A stretch of DNA of 64,000 nt. It comes from Acidimicrobiia bacterium (GTDB lineage: Bacteria; Actinomycetota; Acidimicrobiia; Acidimicrobiales; Poriferisodalaceae). Made by a program: the position numbers and the translations under genes. The notes under the pieces were generated by a model. The model saw only the letters and a program-made list of their open reading frames with translations, searched no databases and was not told where the DNA came from. Location of the stretch: NCBI GenBank assembly GCA_022826045.1, contig JAJDVQ010000038.1, positions 1-64,000 on the forward strand, written 5' to 3'. How positions within the stretch are numbered: position 1 is the first letter of the stretch; each line of letters opens with the position of its first letter. This document shows positions 26,248-37,178 of this stretch, in pieces.

Positions 26248-27681
26248 GTGAAACTGGTGCGGACCGCGGTGATCACTGCGGTGGGAATGCTGCTAGTCGG
26301 GGGATGCGGTGTCGCTCCCGCCGATCAAGACGGCCCGGTGCTCGGTGGGCAGAACGACGCCCCCAGCGACGCGCCCGCAGCTGCGGTGACGGCGCCGCCA
26401 GCGCTGCGGTCCATCCCGTCCACCACAGCGGCGAGCCAACCGTCGGGCACGGCAGGCGGCAGAAGCGGGGCTGGCGCGGCCCCTGAGTCGACGACGGCGC
26501 CGCAGACGAGCGCGCCGCCGGCCGGCGATGCTGTGCCTTCGCTGGTCGAGACACGGTTCGAGCTGGTGCCGGTCGCGGAGATCGAAGCGCCGATCGCGCT
26601 CGTTGCTCGGCCTGGGACCGGCCAGCGGTACGTTGCCACCCTGACCGGGTTGGTGTGGCTGCTGGACCCCGCCGAGGGAAGCGACCCTGACGGGGGCGCT
26701 GCCGGTGCCTCCGACAGCCGCGCTCGTGGCCTCAGCAGGGCTGCTGCCGTGGGCGCGGCGCCCCGGCTTGTGGCCGATATCGGTTCGCGGGTCAGCCAGG
26801 GGTGCGAGAACGGGCTGCTGGGCATCGCCTTCAGCCCCGACGGATCGCAGCTGTATCTCAGCTACACCGACACGGCGCGCAACAGCCGAGTCGCCGTGGT
26901 GTCGATGGAGGGCGAGACGCCCCAGACCGACCGGCGCCGGGTGCTGCTGGCACTCGATCAGCCGGCGTGCAACCACAACGGCGGCGACCTCGCGTTCGGG
27001 CCCGACGGGCACCTGTGGATCGGCTTCGGCGACGGCGGTGGGGCAAACGACGTCTTCGGTCAAGGCCAGAACAGCTCCACCCTGCTGGCCACGATGGCTC
27101 GCATCGACCCCAATCCCGCCTCGGGGCAGGGCTACGGCATTCCCGCCGGCAATCCCTTCGCTGCCGCCGCCGGAGCGCCCGAAGCGTGGGCGTATGGCAT
27201 CCGCAACCCGTGGCGCTTCTCGTTCGACCGGCTGACCGGCGACCTCTGGATCGCCGATGTCGGCCAGAACCGCATCGAGGAGATCCACATGCTGCCCGCC
27301 GCCGATGGCTGGATGCCGGGGGCCAACCTGGGGTGGCCGCTGTTCGAGGGCAACGAGCGCTTCTCCGGCGACGAAACGCCCGCCGATCTCGATTTTCCCG
27401 TCTACACCTACACCCACGACGAGGGCTGCTCGGTGACCGGCGGCTACGTCTACCGGGGCAGCGCCATGGCAGCGCTGGAAGGCACCTACGTGTTCGGCGA
27501 CTACTGCACCGGCGACCTGTGGGGCCTCGTCCGCGGCCCCGACGGCACAGCCGAACGCATCGATCTGGGCGTGTCGGTGCCGCGCAACACGCTCGTGTCG
27601 TTCGGCGAGGATGCCGACGGCGAGCTGTACGCGCTCAGCGCCGCCGGCACGGTGTACCGCCTAGCCGCTGCGCTGCCGTAG
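26248..27681 (+). CDS. PQQ-dependent sugar dehydrogenase-type lipoprotein
   Basis: 477 residues, GTG start. Signal peptide with lipobox LLVGGC (Cys about residue 20), so the mature protein is lipid-anchored outside the membrane. A Pro/Ala/Thr-rich spacer of about 80 residues is followed by a six-bladed beta-propeller of the soluble glucose/aldose dehydrogenase (GSDH, YliI) family: NGLLGIAFSPDG, CNHNGGDLAFGPDGHLWIG, AYGIRNPWRFSFD, GGYVYRGSAM. Members oxidise sugars with PQQ and pass electrons outside the cell. No PQQ synthesis genes are nearby, so cofactor supply may be external. Its closing 88-base gap to the convergent gene holds no gene. Confidence 0.88.
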   Translation: MKLVRTAVITAVGMLLVGGCGVAPADQDGPVLGGQNDAPSDAPAAAVTAPPALRSIPSTTAASQPSGTAGGRSGAGAAPESTTAPQTSAPPAGDAVPSLVETRFELVPVAEIEAPIALVARPGTGQRYVATLTGLVWLLDPAEGSDPDGGAAGASDSRARGLSRAAAVGAAPRLVADIGSRVSQGCENGLLGIAFSPDGSQLYLSYTDTARNSRVAVVSMEGETPQTDRRRVLLALDQPACNHNGGDLAFGPDGHLWIGFGDGGGANDVFGQGQNSSTLLATMARIDPNPASGQGYGIPAGNPFAAAAGAPEAWAYGIRNPWRFSFDRLTGDLWIADVGQNRIEEIHMLPAADGWMPGANLGWPLFEGNERFSGDETPADLDFPVYTYTHDEGCSVTGGYVYRGSAMAALEGTYVFGDYCTGDLWGLVRGPDGTAERIDLGVSVPRNTLVSFGEDADGELYALSAAGTVYRLAAALP

Positions 27682-27769
27682 AGGCTGTCACCGAGCGCGG
27701 GCACTCCGGCGAGCAACAAAGCAGCGTCCGCGCTTACTCCGCGCTGCGGCACCTCAGCGGGCTGATGCT

Positions 27770-30109
27770 CTACTCGGCAGCGGGGAGCGGCTGCCACTCG
27801 CCCCAGGTGACGTCCGCGGTCAGGCGATGCGTCCACTGCGAGCCGTCGGTGGCCACGCTCCATGCCTCCACCCCGCGACCGCGGTCGCGGAACCAGCCGA
27901 CAAGCGACTCGATAGAGCCCGAGGCATAGATCAGGTAGCTGCTGTCGGGAGACCAGATCACGACACGGGTTGGCGCAGGCAGGGCATGCACCTGCGCGGC
28001 GTCGTCCGCGTCGTCACCGGGCGTGTGCACATACAGCGCCTCGCGGTCGGGCACGCCGTCGCCGTCGTCATCGTGGTAGGCGACGTAGGCGACGCGGCCG
28101 TCGGGAGACCACGACAGCGAGTTGCCGAGCTCGGCCAGCGTCGTCGTGCCGCCCGATCCGTCCACGAGTTCGGTGCGTGCGGCCAGCGCAACCTCGTTGC
28201 CGTCGCCGTCGCGCAGGATCTCGCTGTAGGAGATGCGCGAGCCGTCAGGCGACCAGAAGACCCAGCCATAGGCCGACGGCGAGACCTCGCCGATGTAGCG
28301 CTTCCCGAGTCCATCGCGACGCACGATCCACGACTGCTCAGGCAGCAGGTAGTCGGTGACGGGACGATCGGTCTCGACGCCGTACTCGAGGTAGACGCTG
28401 TCGGGCGACCAGCCCAGGAAGTTGGCATCGGCTGCGACCGTCAGCGGCTCGGCGCCAGGCTCGACGGAGCCGACGCGGACTTCAGCCGAGCAGTCCTGCG
28501 GGTCGAGTGCCCGGTAGGCGAAGTGCGTGCCGTCGGGCGACCAGGGGTTGATGATGAGCACGTCGAAAGCGTCAAAGTCGATGATGCCGACGCGGCGAGC
28601 CTCGCTGCCGTCCGCATCGGTGACGAACAGCTCCCAGCTGTCGTTGTCCTCGTCGGCGTCGCAGTCGTGTGCTGTGGCGTAGAGCAGGTGCCGTCCGTCG
28701 GGTGCCCAGCGGATGACGATGGCGTCGTCGGCCAAGGCGACGGCGGGCGCGCTGGCATCGGCTAGCTCGATGCGAGCCTGGTTGACCGTTTCACCCGTCT
28801 CGGGATCGGCGTGGGCGGTGACGTAGGCGAGGCGAGTGCTGTCGGGCGACCACAGCGCATCGGTGGTCTCCGCGTAGTACCATGTCCGAACGTCCATCTG
28901 GCCCAAGCTGCGCAGCCGCTCGCCGTCGGCGTCGTAGAGCACCGCCTCGAAGGAATCGCTGCGATCATCGCCGTCGGTGTCTGCGACGTTCCAAGCGATG
29001 AGGCGCGTGCCGTCGGGTGACGACCACGGCCAGATGCCTTCGGCATCGAGCAGATGCCCCTCACGGTCGGCGTCGGCAGCCATCACCCGTGCGTCGGTAT
29101 CTGCCCAGATCAGCCGGCCGTCGGTGGGATGCCAGCCCCAGCCTGCCCGCTGGTCGGTGCGCAGGATGCGGTCGCTGCCGTCGGCTCGAAGCGTCCACAG
29201 CGAACGTGCTCCGTCGGGGCCGGTTGTGGCTCGTGTGAGTGCCACGAACGGCAGCGGCTCACCTTCGCCGGTGTCGCGTTGGACCTGTTCGCCGTTGCTG
29301 ATCGCAGTGAAGAGCGCATGCGCGTCACGCACGAGCGTCGCGGCGTCTGATTCGGCAACGGGCATGACCACGGCTGGGGCGACACGCTCGACGGCGACAT
29401 CGGAACCGATGTCACGCAGCACGGCCGCTGTCGCGGCCTCCGCGGCGCGGCCGGTCTCGTCGGCATAGCCGGCGAACACGACCCGTGCTGGCCGGTAGTC
29501 GGCAATGAGCGATGCCGTGGCCTCGGACAATCCGTCGGCGACCGCGACCGGCGAGTAATAGGCGAGTGCGGCCTCGTCGAAGGTCGCAGCGAATGCGCGT
29601 GCGATGTCGGCATCGGCAGCGTTCCAGCCGTCGGCGACCACCAGCGTCACCGTGTCGGCACCGACCACGCTGGGTGCTTCCAGCGCAACCCGCGCTGCTG
29701 CCGCCGCGGTCTCGACGCGGGTGGCGCCGTCGAGTCGCTGGACGATCGCCCACCGGTAGGCAGCCCGCACGGCAGCGCGCAACTCGTCCATTACCGCAGG
29801 CGTCACGGCATCGGCGCCGCCGACGGCGATGACACGATCCGGCTGGAATCCGGCGATGAGTCCCGCGAGCTCCTCCCCGACCCCGTCTTCGCCGAGACAC
29901 ACGGGCGCGGCGTGACGCGCATGCTGCGCCAGTGAGCGAGCGACGGCCATGTCGGCAGGGCGCGAGCAGTCGGCCACGACGAGCGTCAGGTTGGGTCTGC
30001 TGCGCACGAAGTTTGACGGCCCTTGCTGCGCGGCAGCAGCCGACGGCGCCGCGGCGATGGCACCCAGCGCAATGGTCAGTGCGGCCAGCAGCGTGGCAGC
30101 TCGCTTCAT
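27770..30109 (-). CDS. Secreted CWB2-like / TolB-type beta-propeller protein
   Basis: 779 residues. AGGAGG precedes the ATG. A signal peptide (LLAALTIALGAIAAAPSAAAA) leads to two degenerate cell-wall-binding repeat 2 units at about residues 38-265 (VIAVGGADAVTPAVMDEL; RLDGATRVETAAAAARVAL). From about residue 285 there are at least eight propeller strands with the WSPDG/WSPDS motif typical of TolB/PD40 repeats (for example PWSSPDGTRLIAW, FWSPDGSRISYSE). It is probably a wall-attached binding or scaffold protein; no catalytic residues are evident. Convergent with the sugar dehydrogenase and downstream of the sdh operon. Confidence 0.85.
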   Translation of the reverse strand: MKRAATLLAALTIALGAIAAAPSAAAAQQGPSNFVRSRPNLTLVVADCSRPADMAVARSLAQHARHAAPVCLGEDGVGEELAGLIAGFQPDRVIAVGGADAVTPAVMDELRAAVRAAYRWAIVQRLDGATRVETAAAAARVALEAPSVVGADTVTLVVADGWNAADADIARAFAATFDEAALAYYSPVAVADGLSEATASLIADYRPARVVFAGYADETGRAAEAATAAVLRDIGSDVAVERVAPAVVMPVAESDAATLVRDAHALFTAISNGEQVQRDTGEGEPLPFVALTRATTGPDGARSLWTLRADGSDRILRTDQRAGWGWHPTDGRLIWADTDARVMAADADREGHLLDAEGIWPWSSPDGTRLIAWNVADTDGDDRSDSFEAVLYDADGERLRSLGQMDVRTWYYAETTDALWSPDSTRLAYVTAHADPETGETVNQARIELADASAPAVALADDAIVIRWAPDGRHLLYATAHDCDADEDNDSWELFVTDADGSEARRVGIIDFDAFDVLIINPWSPDGTHFAYRALDPQDCSAEVRVGSVEPGAEPLTVAADANFLGWSPDSVYLEYGVETDRPVTDYLLPEQSWIVRRDGLGKRYIGEVSPSAYGWVFWSPDGSRISYSEILRDGDGNEVALAARTELVDGSGGTTTLAELGNSLSWSPDGRVAYVAYHDDDGDGVPDREALYVHTPGDDADDAAQVHALPAPTRVVIWSPDSSYLIYASGSIESLVGWFRDRGRGVEAWSVATDGSQWTHRLTADVTWGEWQPLPAAE

Positions 30110-30205
30110 GTGACAGCCTCCTTCAGCTGTAGTCCACGGCCGATTGCGGCAACACCGCAGTCAACAGGAAATTCGGTGCAGTTGCGCGGCCGGTGCTTGA
30201 CCGGC

Positions 30206-31020
30206 TCAGCTCTGGCCGGACAGCTTGCGGTTCTTGATCTTGGCCTTGACGTAGTCGCGGTTCATGAACGCGATGAAGTCGAGGCTGATCTCCTTCGGGC
30301 AGGCCTCCGTGCACTCGCCGTGATTGGTGCACGAGCCGAAGAACTGCTCCATCGTCTCCACCATGGCCTCGGTGCGCTCCCAGCGCTGCGGCTGGCCCTG
30401 GGGGATCAGGTTGAGATGCGCCAGCTTCGCCGAGGTGAACAGCTGTGCTGCCGAGTTCGGGCAGGCTGCCACGCAGGCCCCGCAGCCGATGCACGCCGCA
30501 GCGTCCATCGAGGTGTCCGCGGCTTGTTTCGGCACCGGCGTCTGGTTGGCGTCGCCGACCGCACCGGTGTTGACCGAGATGTAGCCGCCCGCCTCGATGA
30601 TGCGATCGAACGAGCTGCGGTCGACCACCAGGTCGCGCACCACCGGGAACGCCTTCGCCCGGAACGGCTCCACCGTGATGACGTCGCCGTCGGAGAACTT
30701 GCGCATGTGCAGCTGGCAGGTGGTGGTGGCCAGCTCGTGCCCGTGGGCCCGGCCGTTGATCATCAGGCTGCACATGCCGCAGATGCCCTCGCGGCAGTCG
30801 TGGTCGAACTCGATCGGGACGTCGCCGCCCTCGATGAGCCGCTCGTTGATGATGTCGAGCAGCTCCAGGAACGACATGTCCTCGCTGATGTTCGGGGCGT
30901 CGAAGGTGTGGAACCGCCCCGGTGCGTCGGGTCCGTCCTGGCGCCAGATGCGCAGCGTGAGGCTCAAGGTGCCGCCATGGCTCTGCTGGCTCGTCTGGCC
31001 GTTCACGCCGTTTGCCCCGC

Positions 31021-31024
<4 letters not shown>
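30206..31024 (-). CDS. sdhB: Succinate dehydrogenase iron-sulfur subunit
   Basis: 272 residues; GTG at 31024 overlaps the sdhA stop as [13 protein letters not shown] plus a later Cys bind the [2Fe-2S] cluster, [14 protein letters not shown] binds [4Fe-4S], and [14 protein letters not shown] gives [3Fe-4S] ligands. It carries electrons from the SdhA flavin to quinone through SdhC at the inner face of the membrane. Order sdhC-sdhA-sdhB with no sdhD matches B-type complexes, which have a single five-helix, dihaem anchor. Confidence 0.96.
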
Positions 31025-32949
<1,925 letters not shown>

Positions 32950-32950
32950 C

Positions 32951-33790
32951 TCAGTGCGCCTCCGCCTCAGCCTCAAGACACTCCAGGCCGGTGGTGTCGT
33001 TGACCGGGCAGTCCCGGTTGTCCTCGTCGACCAGCCCGGCCTGCACCAGCACCGGGAATGACAGGTTGCCCACCAGCACCACGCCGGCCAGCGCCGTGGC
33101 CAGGTTGCGGCGCAGCCCGTTGTAGCGCGGGTTGTTCACGCCGAGGCTCTGGAACATGCTCCAGGTGCCGTGGAAGATGTGGACGGCCAGCGCCACGTTG
33201 GCCACCACATAGATGATCGCCACCGGGATCGACGACAGCGACTCCACCACGTTGTGGTACGGATCGCCGCGCACATAGGCGTCGCCCAGCCACCAGCCCC
33301 ATGTCAGGTCGGCCAGGTGGAACAGCACGTACAGGCCCACGATGGGACCCGTCCAGCGCATGGTGCGCGAGGCGTAGTTGGCGGCGATGTAGTCGCGCTT
33401 GGATGCGTACTTCTTGGCGCCGCCTACGAAGCCCGCCCGCTCAGAGGCCAGCCGGCTGCGTTCCTTCAGCGTGTACGCCGAGTGCAGGTGCACCACGAAC
33501 ATGGCCAGCAGCCCGACCCGCATGATCCACAGCAGCAGCGTGCGGGGCAGCAGCCCGCCGCCGAGCTCGCGCAGCGTCTCGGCGTACTCGTACATCCGCG
33601 AGGGGCCCTCGTAGAGGTGCAGGTTGCCGATCATGTGAACGATCACGAAGCCCAGCAGCCCGATGCCCGTCCACGCCATGACCCACTTGCGGCCGATGGC
33701 TGACTGGTAGATGTTCAGTGGGAATGGCAGCGGACGCTTGGACTTGAACACAGGTGCAGACCCGGCGGCCTGCGTGGCAGTCGGCGCCAT
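32951..33790 (-). CDS. sdhC: Succinate dehydrogenase cytochrome b subunit (B type)
   Basis: 279 residues with five hydrophobic segments; GGGAGGAA precedes the [63 protein letters not shown] and [15 protein letters not shown] supply the His residues for two haems b. It anchors SdhAB and passes electrons to menaquinone. First gene of the operon. The upstream 109 bases hold its promoter but nothing I can define. Confidence 0.93.
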   Translation of the reverse strand: MAPTATQAAGSAPVFKSKRPLPFPLNIYQSAIGRKWVMAWTGIGLLGFVIVHMIGNLHLYEGPSRMYEYAETLRELGGGLLPRTLLLWIMRVGLLAMFVVHLHSAYTLKERSRLASERAGFVGGAKKYASKRDYIAANYASRTMRWTGPIVGLYVLFHLADLTWGWWLGDAYVRGDPYHNVVESLSSIPVAIIYVVANVALAVHIFHGTWSMFQSLGVNNPRYNGLRRNLATALAGVVLVGNLSFPVLVQAGLVDEDNRDCPVNDTTGLECLEAEAEAH

Positions 33791-33899
33791 GTGTTCCTCC
33801 CGTGCGTGGCGTGGTGCGGCGATCGGCGCGGCCTGCCTTGGAGGCTGTTCGCGCCAGGGCCGTACGGTACTTGCAGATCAGCTCACGCGTCCGTTCACC

Positions 33900-35297
33900 T
33901 CACGGGTGCTGCCTGAGTGCCGCCTTTGGGCGGATCTGGGTTTGGGGGCGGGTGGGGTCGGCGGTTTGCATGGCTGCTCGCACGGTGCGATCGGTCCATG
34001 AGCCGCGCCATGGTGTGCGGCGCCGGCTGCCGGGTGGATGCACTGGTTGCCAGGTGGCGACGCTGGGGTGGTGGCCTGCGTGATCGGCGGCTGCTGCGGC
34101 GGCTTGGGCGGCGAGCGCGCGCAGGCCGCGTTCGGCGCCGGTGAACACGCTGGGATCGAGCGTGACCTGCTGGCACAGCAGCCTGCCGTCGGTGTTCGCC
34201 GATTCGTAGAAGCTGGGATGGCTCAGCTCGTGCTCGATGACGCGCAGGGCGTCGAGCCCGTCACGGTGCGGCTCGCCGTTCACTGCCAGCCTGCCGCGGC
34301 GGACCGTCACGGTCCGGATGCCCGTGGGGAGCCTGACTGCGTGGCTGGACCGTCCGTCGATGGCGACGTCGATGTCGATGCAGTACAGCGCCTGGTCGCC
34401 CATGCCGGCCGGCCACCACAGCGACGGCCGCTCCAGTGCAACCAGCCATTCCAGCTCGTTGCGCCCATGTGCCAGCACAGGCTCGGACAGGGCTAGGCCA
34501 TCGCCCAGCGACGCGACCTGATGGATGCGCGGACGGGAGAAGCCCGCCGTCGCGTCACCTGTTGTTTCCCGCTCTTGTTCGCTGCGCTCACGGGCCGCTC
34601 GGGCCACGGCTTCGCCATCCGGCTCAGCCTCTTGGCGGGTGGCGTCCTGCGACCAGCCGGCGTCGGGGTCATCGGCAGGCAGCACCGTGGTGGTGACCTC
34701 GCATCGATGCGTGCCGGCGCTGTCGACGGTGGCAGCTATGCGCAGCACGGCCCGGTCAGGGCTGGCCTCGATCACCAGTGCACGCACCCGCTCGATGCGC
34801 GCGGGTCCGGTTTGCTGGATCTGCACCTGCGCGTTCTCGGTCTGCGGCACCCGGACGGTCCCGTGCGCAGCTTCGACCGCCACGAGGTGCTCGCGGCCGC
34901 GGCGGAGCAGATGGTCTACCTCGAAGGCGTGCTGCGTGTGCCGCCCCCGCAGATCCCCCAGGTACGTGCCGTCGAACCACAAGTGGCCGAGCTCGCACAG
35001 GCCGGTCGCAACGAGCCACCAACGAGCGTCCCGGTGAGTGTCAGGGTGCCCGGCACTGTCCAGCTCAGCCGCCAGGTCCGGCGGAAGCTCGAAGTGCCGC
35101 CGGTAGAGGACAGCGCTCTCGTCGGCGAGACCAGGGTCCAGCCACCACCGGCCGGGAGTCGTCGTGGCCTGCCAGCCCGACTCGTCGAGCCCGCGTTCGG
35201 CCACCGTGCGCCACTTGCCCTCCGCTGCGGCCCGCACCAGCCAATCGCCCGCCAGCGAGCGAGCGTCCTCGCCGGGGGCGGTCAGCGTGAAGATCAT
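33900..35297 (-). CDS. GH2 / beta-mannosidase-like protein, C-terminally truncated
   Basis: 465 residues from the ATG at 35297; no strong ribosome site is seen. The N-terminal GH2 sugar-binding jelly roll is present (LAGDWLVRAAAEGKW; YRRHFELPPDL; LWFDGTYLGDLRGRHTQHAFEV), then an Ig-like domain, then the start of the barrel (LAVNGEPHRDGL; HHPSVATWQ). Full-length relatives run to 700-900 residues with two catalytic Glu in the barrel; here the protein ends soon after RAAMQTADPTRP, so the catalytic half is missing. A dispersed repeat copy is read in frame at about residues 220-245 (ARAARERSEQERE). It is likely a decayed glycosidase or a sugar-binding remnant. Confidence 0.65.
   Translation of the reverse strand: MIFTLTAPGEDARSLAGDWLVRAAAEGKWRTVAERGLDESGWQATTTPGRWWLDPGLADESAVLYRRHFELPPDLAAELDSAGHPDTHRDARWWLVATGLCELGHLWFDGTYLGDLRGRHTQHAFEVDHLLRRGREHLVAVEAAHGTVRVPQTENAQVQIQQTGPARIERVRALVIEASPDRAVLRIAATVDSAGTHRCEVTTTVLPADDPDAGWSQDATRQEAEPDGEAVARAARERSEQERETTGDATAGFSRPRIHQVASLGDGLALSEPVLAHGRNELEWLVALERPSLWWPAGMGDQALYCIDIDVAIDGRSSHAVRLPTGIRTVTVRRGRLAVNGEPHRDGLDALRVIEHELSHPSFYESANTDGRLLCQQVTLDPSVFTGAERGLRALAAQAAAAAADHAGHHPSVATWQPVHPPGSRRRTPWRGSWTDRTVRAAMQTADPTRPQTQIRPKAALRQHP
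34564..34631 (+). repeat. Dispersed 51-nt repeat, copy inside the GH2-like gene
   Basis: From TTCCCGCTCTTGTTCGCT (34566 on) to CACGGCTTCGCC (34616) this matches the copy at 39.2 kb with one mismatch in 51 bases; ggctcagcctc follows in both. Here it is translated on the minus strand as part of the glycosidase-like protein. Other partial copies are at 26.1, 46.6 and 53.05 kb. Confidence 0.75.
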
Positions 35298-35344
35298 TGA
35301 AAAGTATTGAAAGTTATGAATGCGTGTTGCACGAATATCATGCG

Positions 35345-35376
35345 AGACCCCCGCCCAGCGAGCCGAGCGGGGGTCT
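35345..35376 (+). terminator. Perfect 10-bp GC-rich hairpin
   Basis: AGACCCCCGC (35345-35354) pairs with GCGGGGGTCT (35367-35376) around a 12-base loop. It lies between the divergent GH2-like gene and the tRNA-like elements. The following bases are not a T tract, so it may be an intrinsic terminator of a short upstream RNA or a structural part of the leader. Confidence 0.5.
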
Positions 35377-35408
35377 TCGAGGAGCGGAGCTGTGTGGGCT
35401 TCGTTCCA

Positions 35409-35479
35409 GGGAGCAGCCAGGTGGCCGGGAGGGCCTCTAAATCCATTCCCGAGGGGTTCGAGTCCCCTTGCTTCCACCA
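35409..35479 (+). ncRNA. tRNA-like element 1
   Basis: A 71-base unit. Acceptor stem GGGAGCA (35409-35415) pairs over seven positions with TGCTTCC (35469-35475), followed by A and an encoded CCA. A D-arm-like GCC-AGGT-GGC follows the acceptor. The T arm is canonical: AGGGG, loop TTCGAGT, CCCCT. In place of a normal anticodon arm there is CGGGA, one G, GG, a nine-base loop CCTCTAAAT, CC, AT, TCCCG. An ordinary seven-base anticodon loop cannot be drawn, so this is not a standard tRNA. Could be a pseudo-tRNA, an attachment-site duplicate or a functional tRNA mimic. Confidence 0.6.
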
Positions 35480-35501
35480 GTCACGCTATGCGGGACGAAT
35501 T

Positions 35502-35566
35502 GGAGGCGCAACCGGGACGGTCTCTAAATCCACTCCCGAGGGGTACGAACCCCTGCGCCTCCACCG
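35502..35566 (+). ncRNA. tRNA-like element 2
   Basis: A 65-base relative of element 1, 22 bases downstream. Acceptor GGAGGCGC (35502-35509) pairs perfectly with GCGCCTCC (35555-35562), followed by A-CC-G instead of A-CC-A. The middle arm has the same plan: CGGGA, one C, GG, loop TCTCTAAAT, CC, AC, TCCCG. The T arm is AGGGG/CCCCT with a six-base loop TACGAA. There is no D arm. The acceptor sequence differs from element 1 but remains fully paired, which argues for selected structure. The sequence after both units is also shared (gtcacgcta). Confidence 0.58.
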
Positions 35567-35618
35567 GTCACGCTACGCGCGGGGAACTCACTGCGCAACC
35601 AGCCTGCGCGGAATCGAA

Positions 35619-35639
35619 GCGGGCGGGTAGGTTGCCCGC
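35619..35639 (+). promoter_or_regulatory. Hairpin touching the start codon of the ATPase gene
   Basis: GCGGGC (35619-35624) pairs with GCCCGC (35634-35639); the loop gggtaggtt contains the only AGG that could act as a ribosome site, and the ATG follows at 35641. Such a stem could limit initiation. Confidence 0.4.
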
Positions 35640-35640
35640 C

Positions 35641-37080
35641 ATGACCCAACCCACCACGCTCGGCGAACTGCGCAAGATCGGCTGGGTCTCCCGGCCGGTC
35701 AAGGAGGAGATGCGCGCGAATGCCGCGAAGGCCATCGCCGCGTCCGAGCCGCTGTTCGACGGGGTGCTGGGCTACGAGAACACGGTGCTGCCCCAGCTCG
35801 AGAACGCCATGCTGGCCGGCCACGACGTGGTGTTCCTGGGAGAGCGGGGCCAGGCCAAGACCCGCATGATCCGCTCGCTGGTGAACCTGCTCGACGAGTG
35901 GATGCCCTACATCGAGGGCTCGGAGATCTTCGACGACCCCTACAACCCGGTGTCCCGCCATGCGCTCGATCTGGTTGCCGAGCACGGCGACGACACGCCG
36001 ATCGCCTGGGCGCATCGCAGCATTCGCTACGGCGAGAAGCTGGCCACGCCCGACACGTCCATCGCCGACCTGATCGGCGAGGTCGACCCGATCAAGGTGG
36101 CCGAGGGCAGGTACCTGTCCGACGAGCTGACGCTGCACTACGGCCTGGTGCCGCGCACCAACCGCGGCATCTTCGCCATCAACGAGCTGCCCGACCTGGC
36201 CGAGCGGATCCAGGTGGGCCTGCTGAACGTGCTCGAGGAACGCGACGTGCAGATCCGCGGCTACAAGATCCGCCTGCCGCTCGACGTGCTGCTGGTGGCC
36301 ACGGCCAACCCCGAGGACTACACCAACCGGGGCCGCATCATCACGCCGCTGAAGGACCGATTCGGCGCCCAGATCCGCACCCACTACCCGCTCGATGTCG
36401 ACACCGAGATGGACATCGCGTCGGCGGAGGCCCGCCCGCTGGACCTGACTGAGATGGGCGAAGGCGTGGTGGTGACGCTGCCCGACTTCATGGCCGAGAT
36501 CGTGGCGACCTTCAGCCATGTGGCCCGTGCCAGCAGCCAGGTCAACCAGCGCTCGGGCGTGTCGGTGCGCATGACGGTCACCAACACCGAGACGCTTGCG
36601 GCCAACGCCACCCGCCGGGCGCTGCAACGGGGCGAGCGGCACGTGGTTCCTCGCGTCAGCGACCTGGAATCGCTCATGAGCTCCACCGCCGGCAAGATCG
36701 AGATCGAGTCGATGACCGACGGGCAAGACGGCAAGATCGTGGAGACCATGCTCAAGGCGGCCGTGCTCGAAGTGTTCAAGAACCGCTTCTCGCCCGACGA
36801 GCTGAGCGACGTGGTTGCCAGCTTCGGCGAGGGCAAGGTGGTGCACACCGGCGACGACCTCGGCTCGGAGGCCTACATGGAGCTGCTCGCCGGCAACCAG
36901 GCGCTGGCAGTTGCCGCGGAGTCGCTGGTCGCCGCCGCAGCCGATGCGCCGTCGGACGAAGGCGCAGCGCCCGCAGTGCTGGCCTCGGCCGTGGAGCTGG
37001 TGCTCGAAGGCCTGCACCTCTCCAAGCGGCTCAACAAGGAGCATGTAGGTGCGCGAGCTACCTACCGCTCGCGTGGTTAG
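35641..37080 (+). CDS. MoxR / magnesium-chelatase-type AAA+ ATPase
   Basis: 479 residues from the ATG at 35641; the open frame upstream covers the tRNA-like elements and is not coding. Walker A is FLGERGQAKTRMIRSL, Walker B is GIFAINELPDLAERIQ, sensor 1 is VLLVATANPEDYTNRG, and the lid has the R-rich RSGVSVRMTVTN stretch. It resembles the ChlI/BchI-like subgroup that works with von Willebrand factor A proteins in metal insertion or protein-complex remodelling. The next gene, 98 bases on, encodes such a VWA protein, so the two form a chaperone-like pair; the client is unknown. Confidence 0.88.
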   Translation: MTQPTTLGELRKIGWVSRPVKEEMRANAAKAIAASEPLFDGVLGYENTVLPQLENAMLAGHDVVFLGERGQAKTRMIRSLVNLLDEWMPYIEGSEIFDDPYNPVSRHALDLVAEHGDDTPIAWAHRSIRYGEKLATPDTSIADLIGEVDPIKVAEGRYLSDELTLHYGLVPRTNRGIFAINELPDLAERIQVGLLNVLEERDVQIRGYKIRLPLDVLLVATANPEDYTNRGRIITPLKDRFGAQIRTHYPLDVDTEMDIASAEARPLDLTEMGEGVVVTLPDFMAEIVATFSHVARASSQVNQRSGVSVRMTVTNTETLAANATRRALQRGERHVVPRVSDLESLMSSTAGKIEIESMTDGQDGKIVETMLKAAVLEVFKNRFSPDELSDVVASFGEGKVVHTGDDLGSEAYMELLAGNQALAVAAESLVAAAADAPSDEGAAPAVLASAVELVLEGLHLSKRLNKEHVGARATYRSRG

Positions 37081-37178
37081 ACGCGGCCGCTCACATCGCG
37101 TGACAGAGTGAAGTTCATGCGGGCCTGCGTTCGATTCCCGAGGCGCTTGCAGCAGAAACGTCCGACGGGGCTGGCACA

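Noticed and set aside
35409-35479. Selenocysteine tRNA or amber-suppressor tRNA, because of the CTCTAAA loop
   Set aside because: A CTA anticodon can be drawn only by ignoring stem pairing; flanking bases do not form a five-pair anticodon stem, and the acceptor/T arm is 12 rather than 13 pairs.
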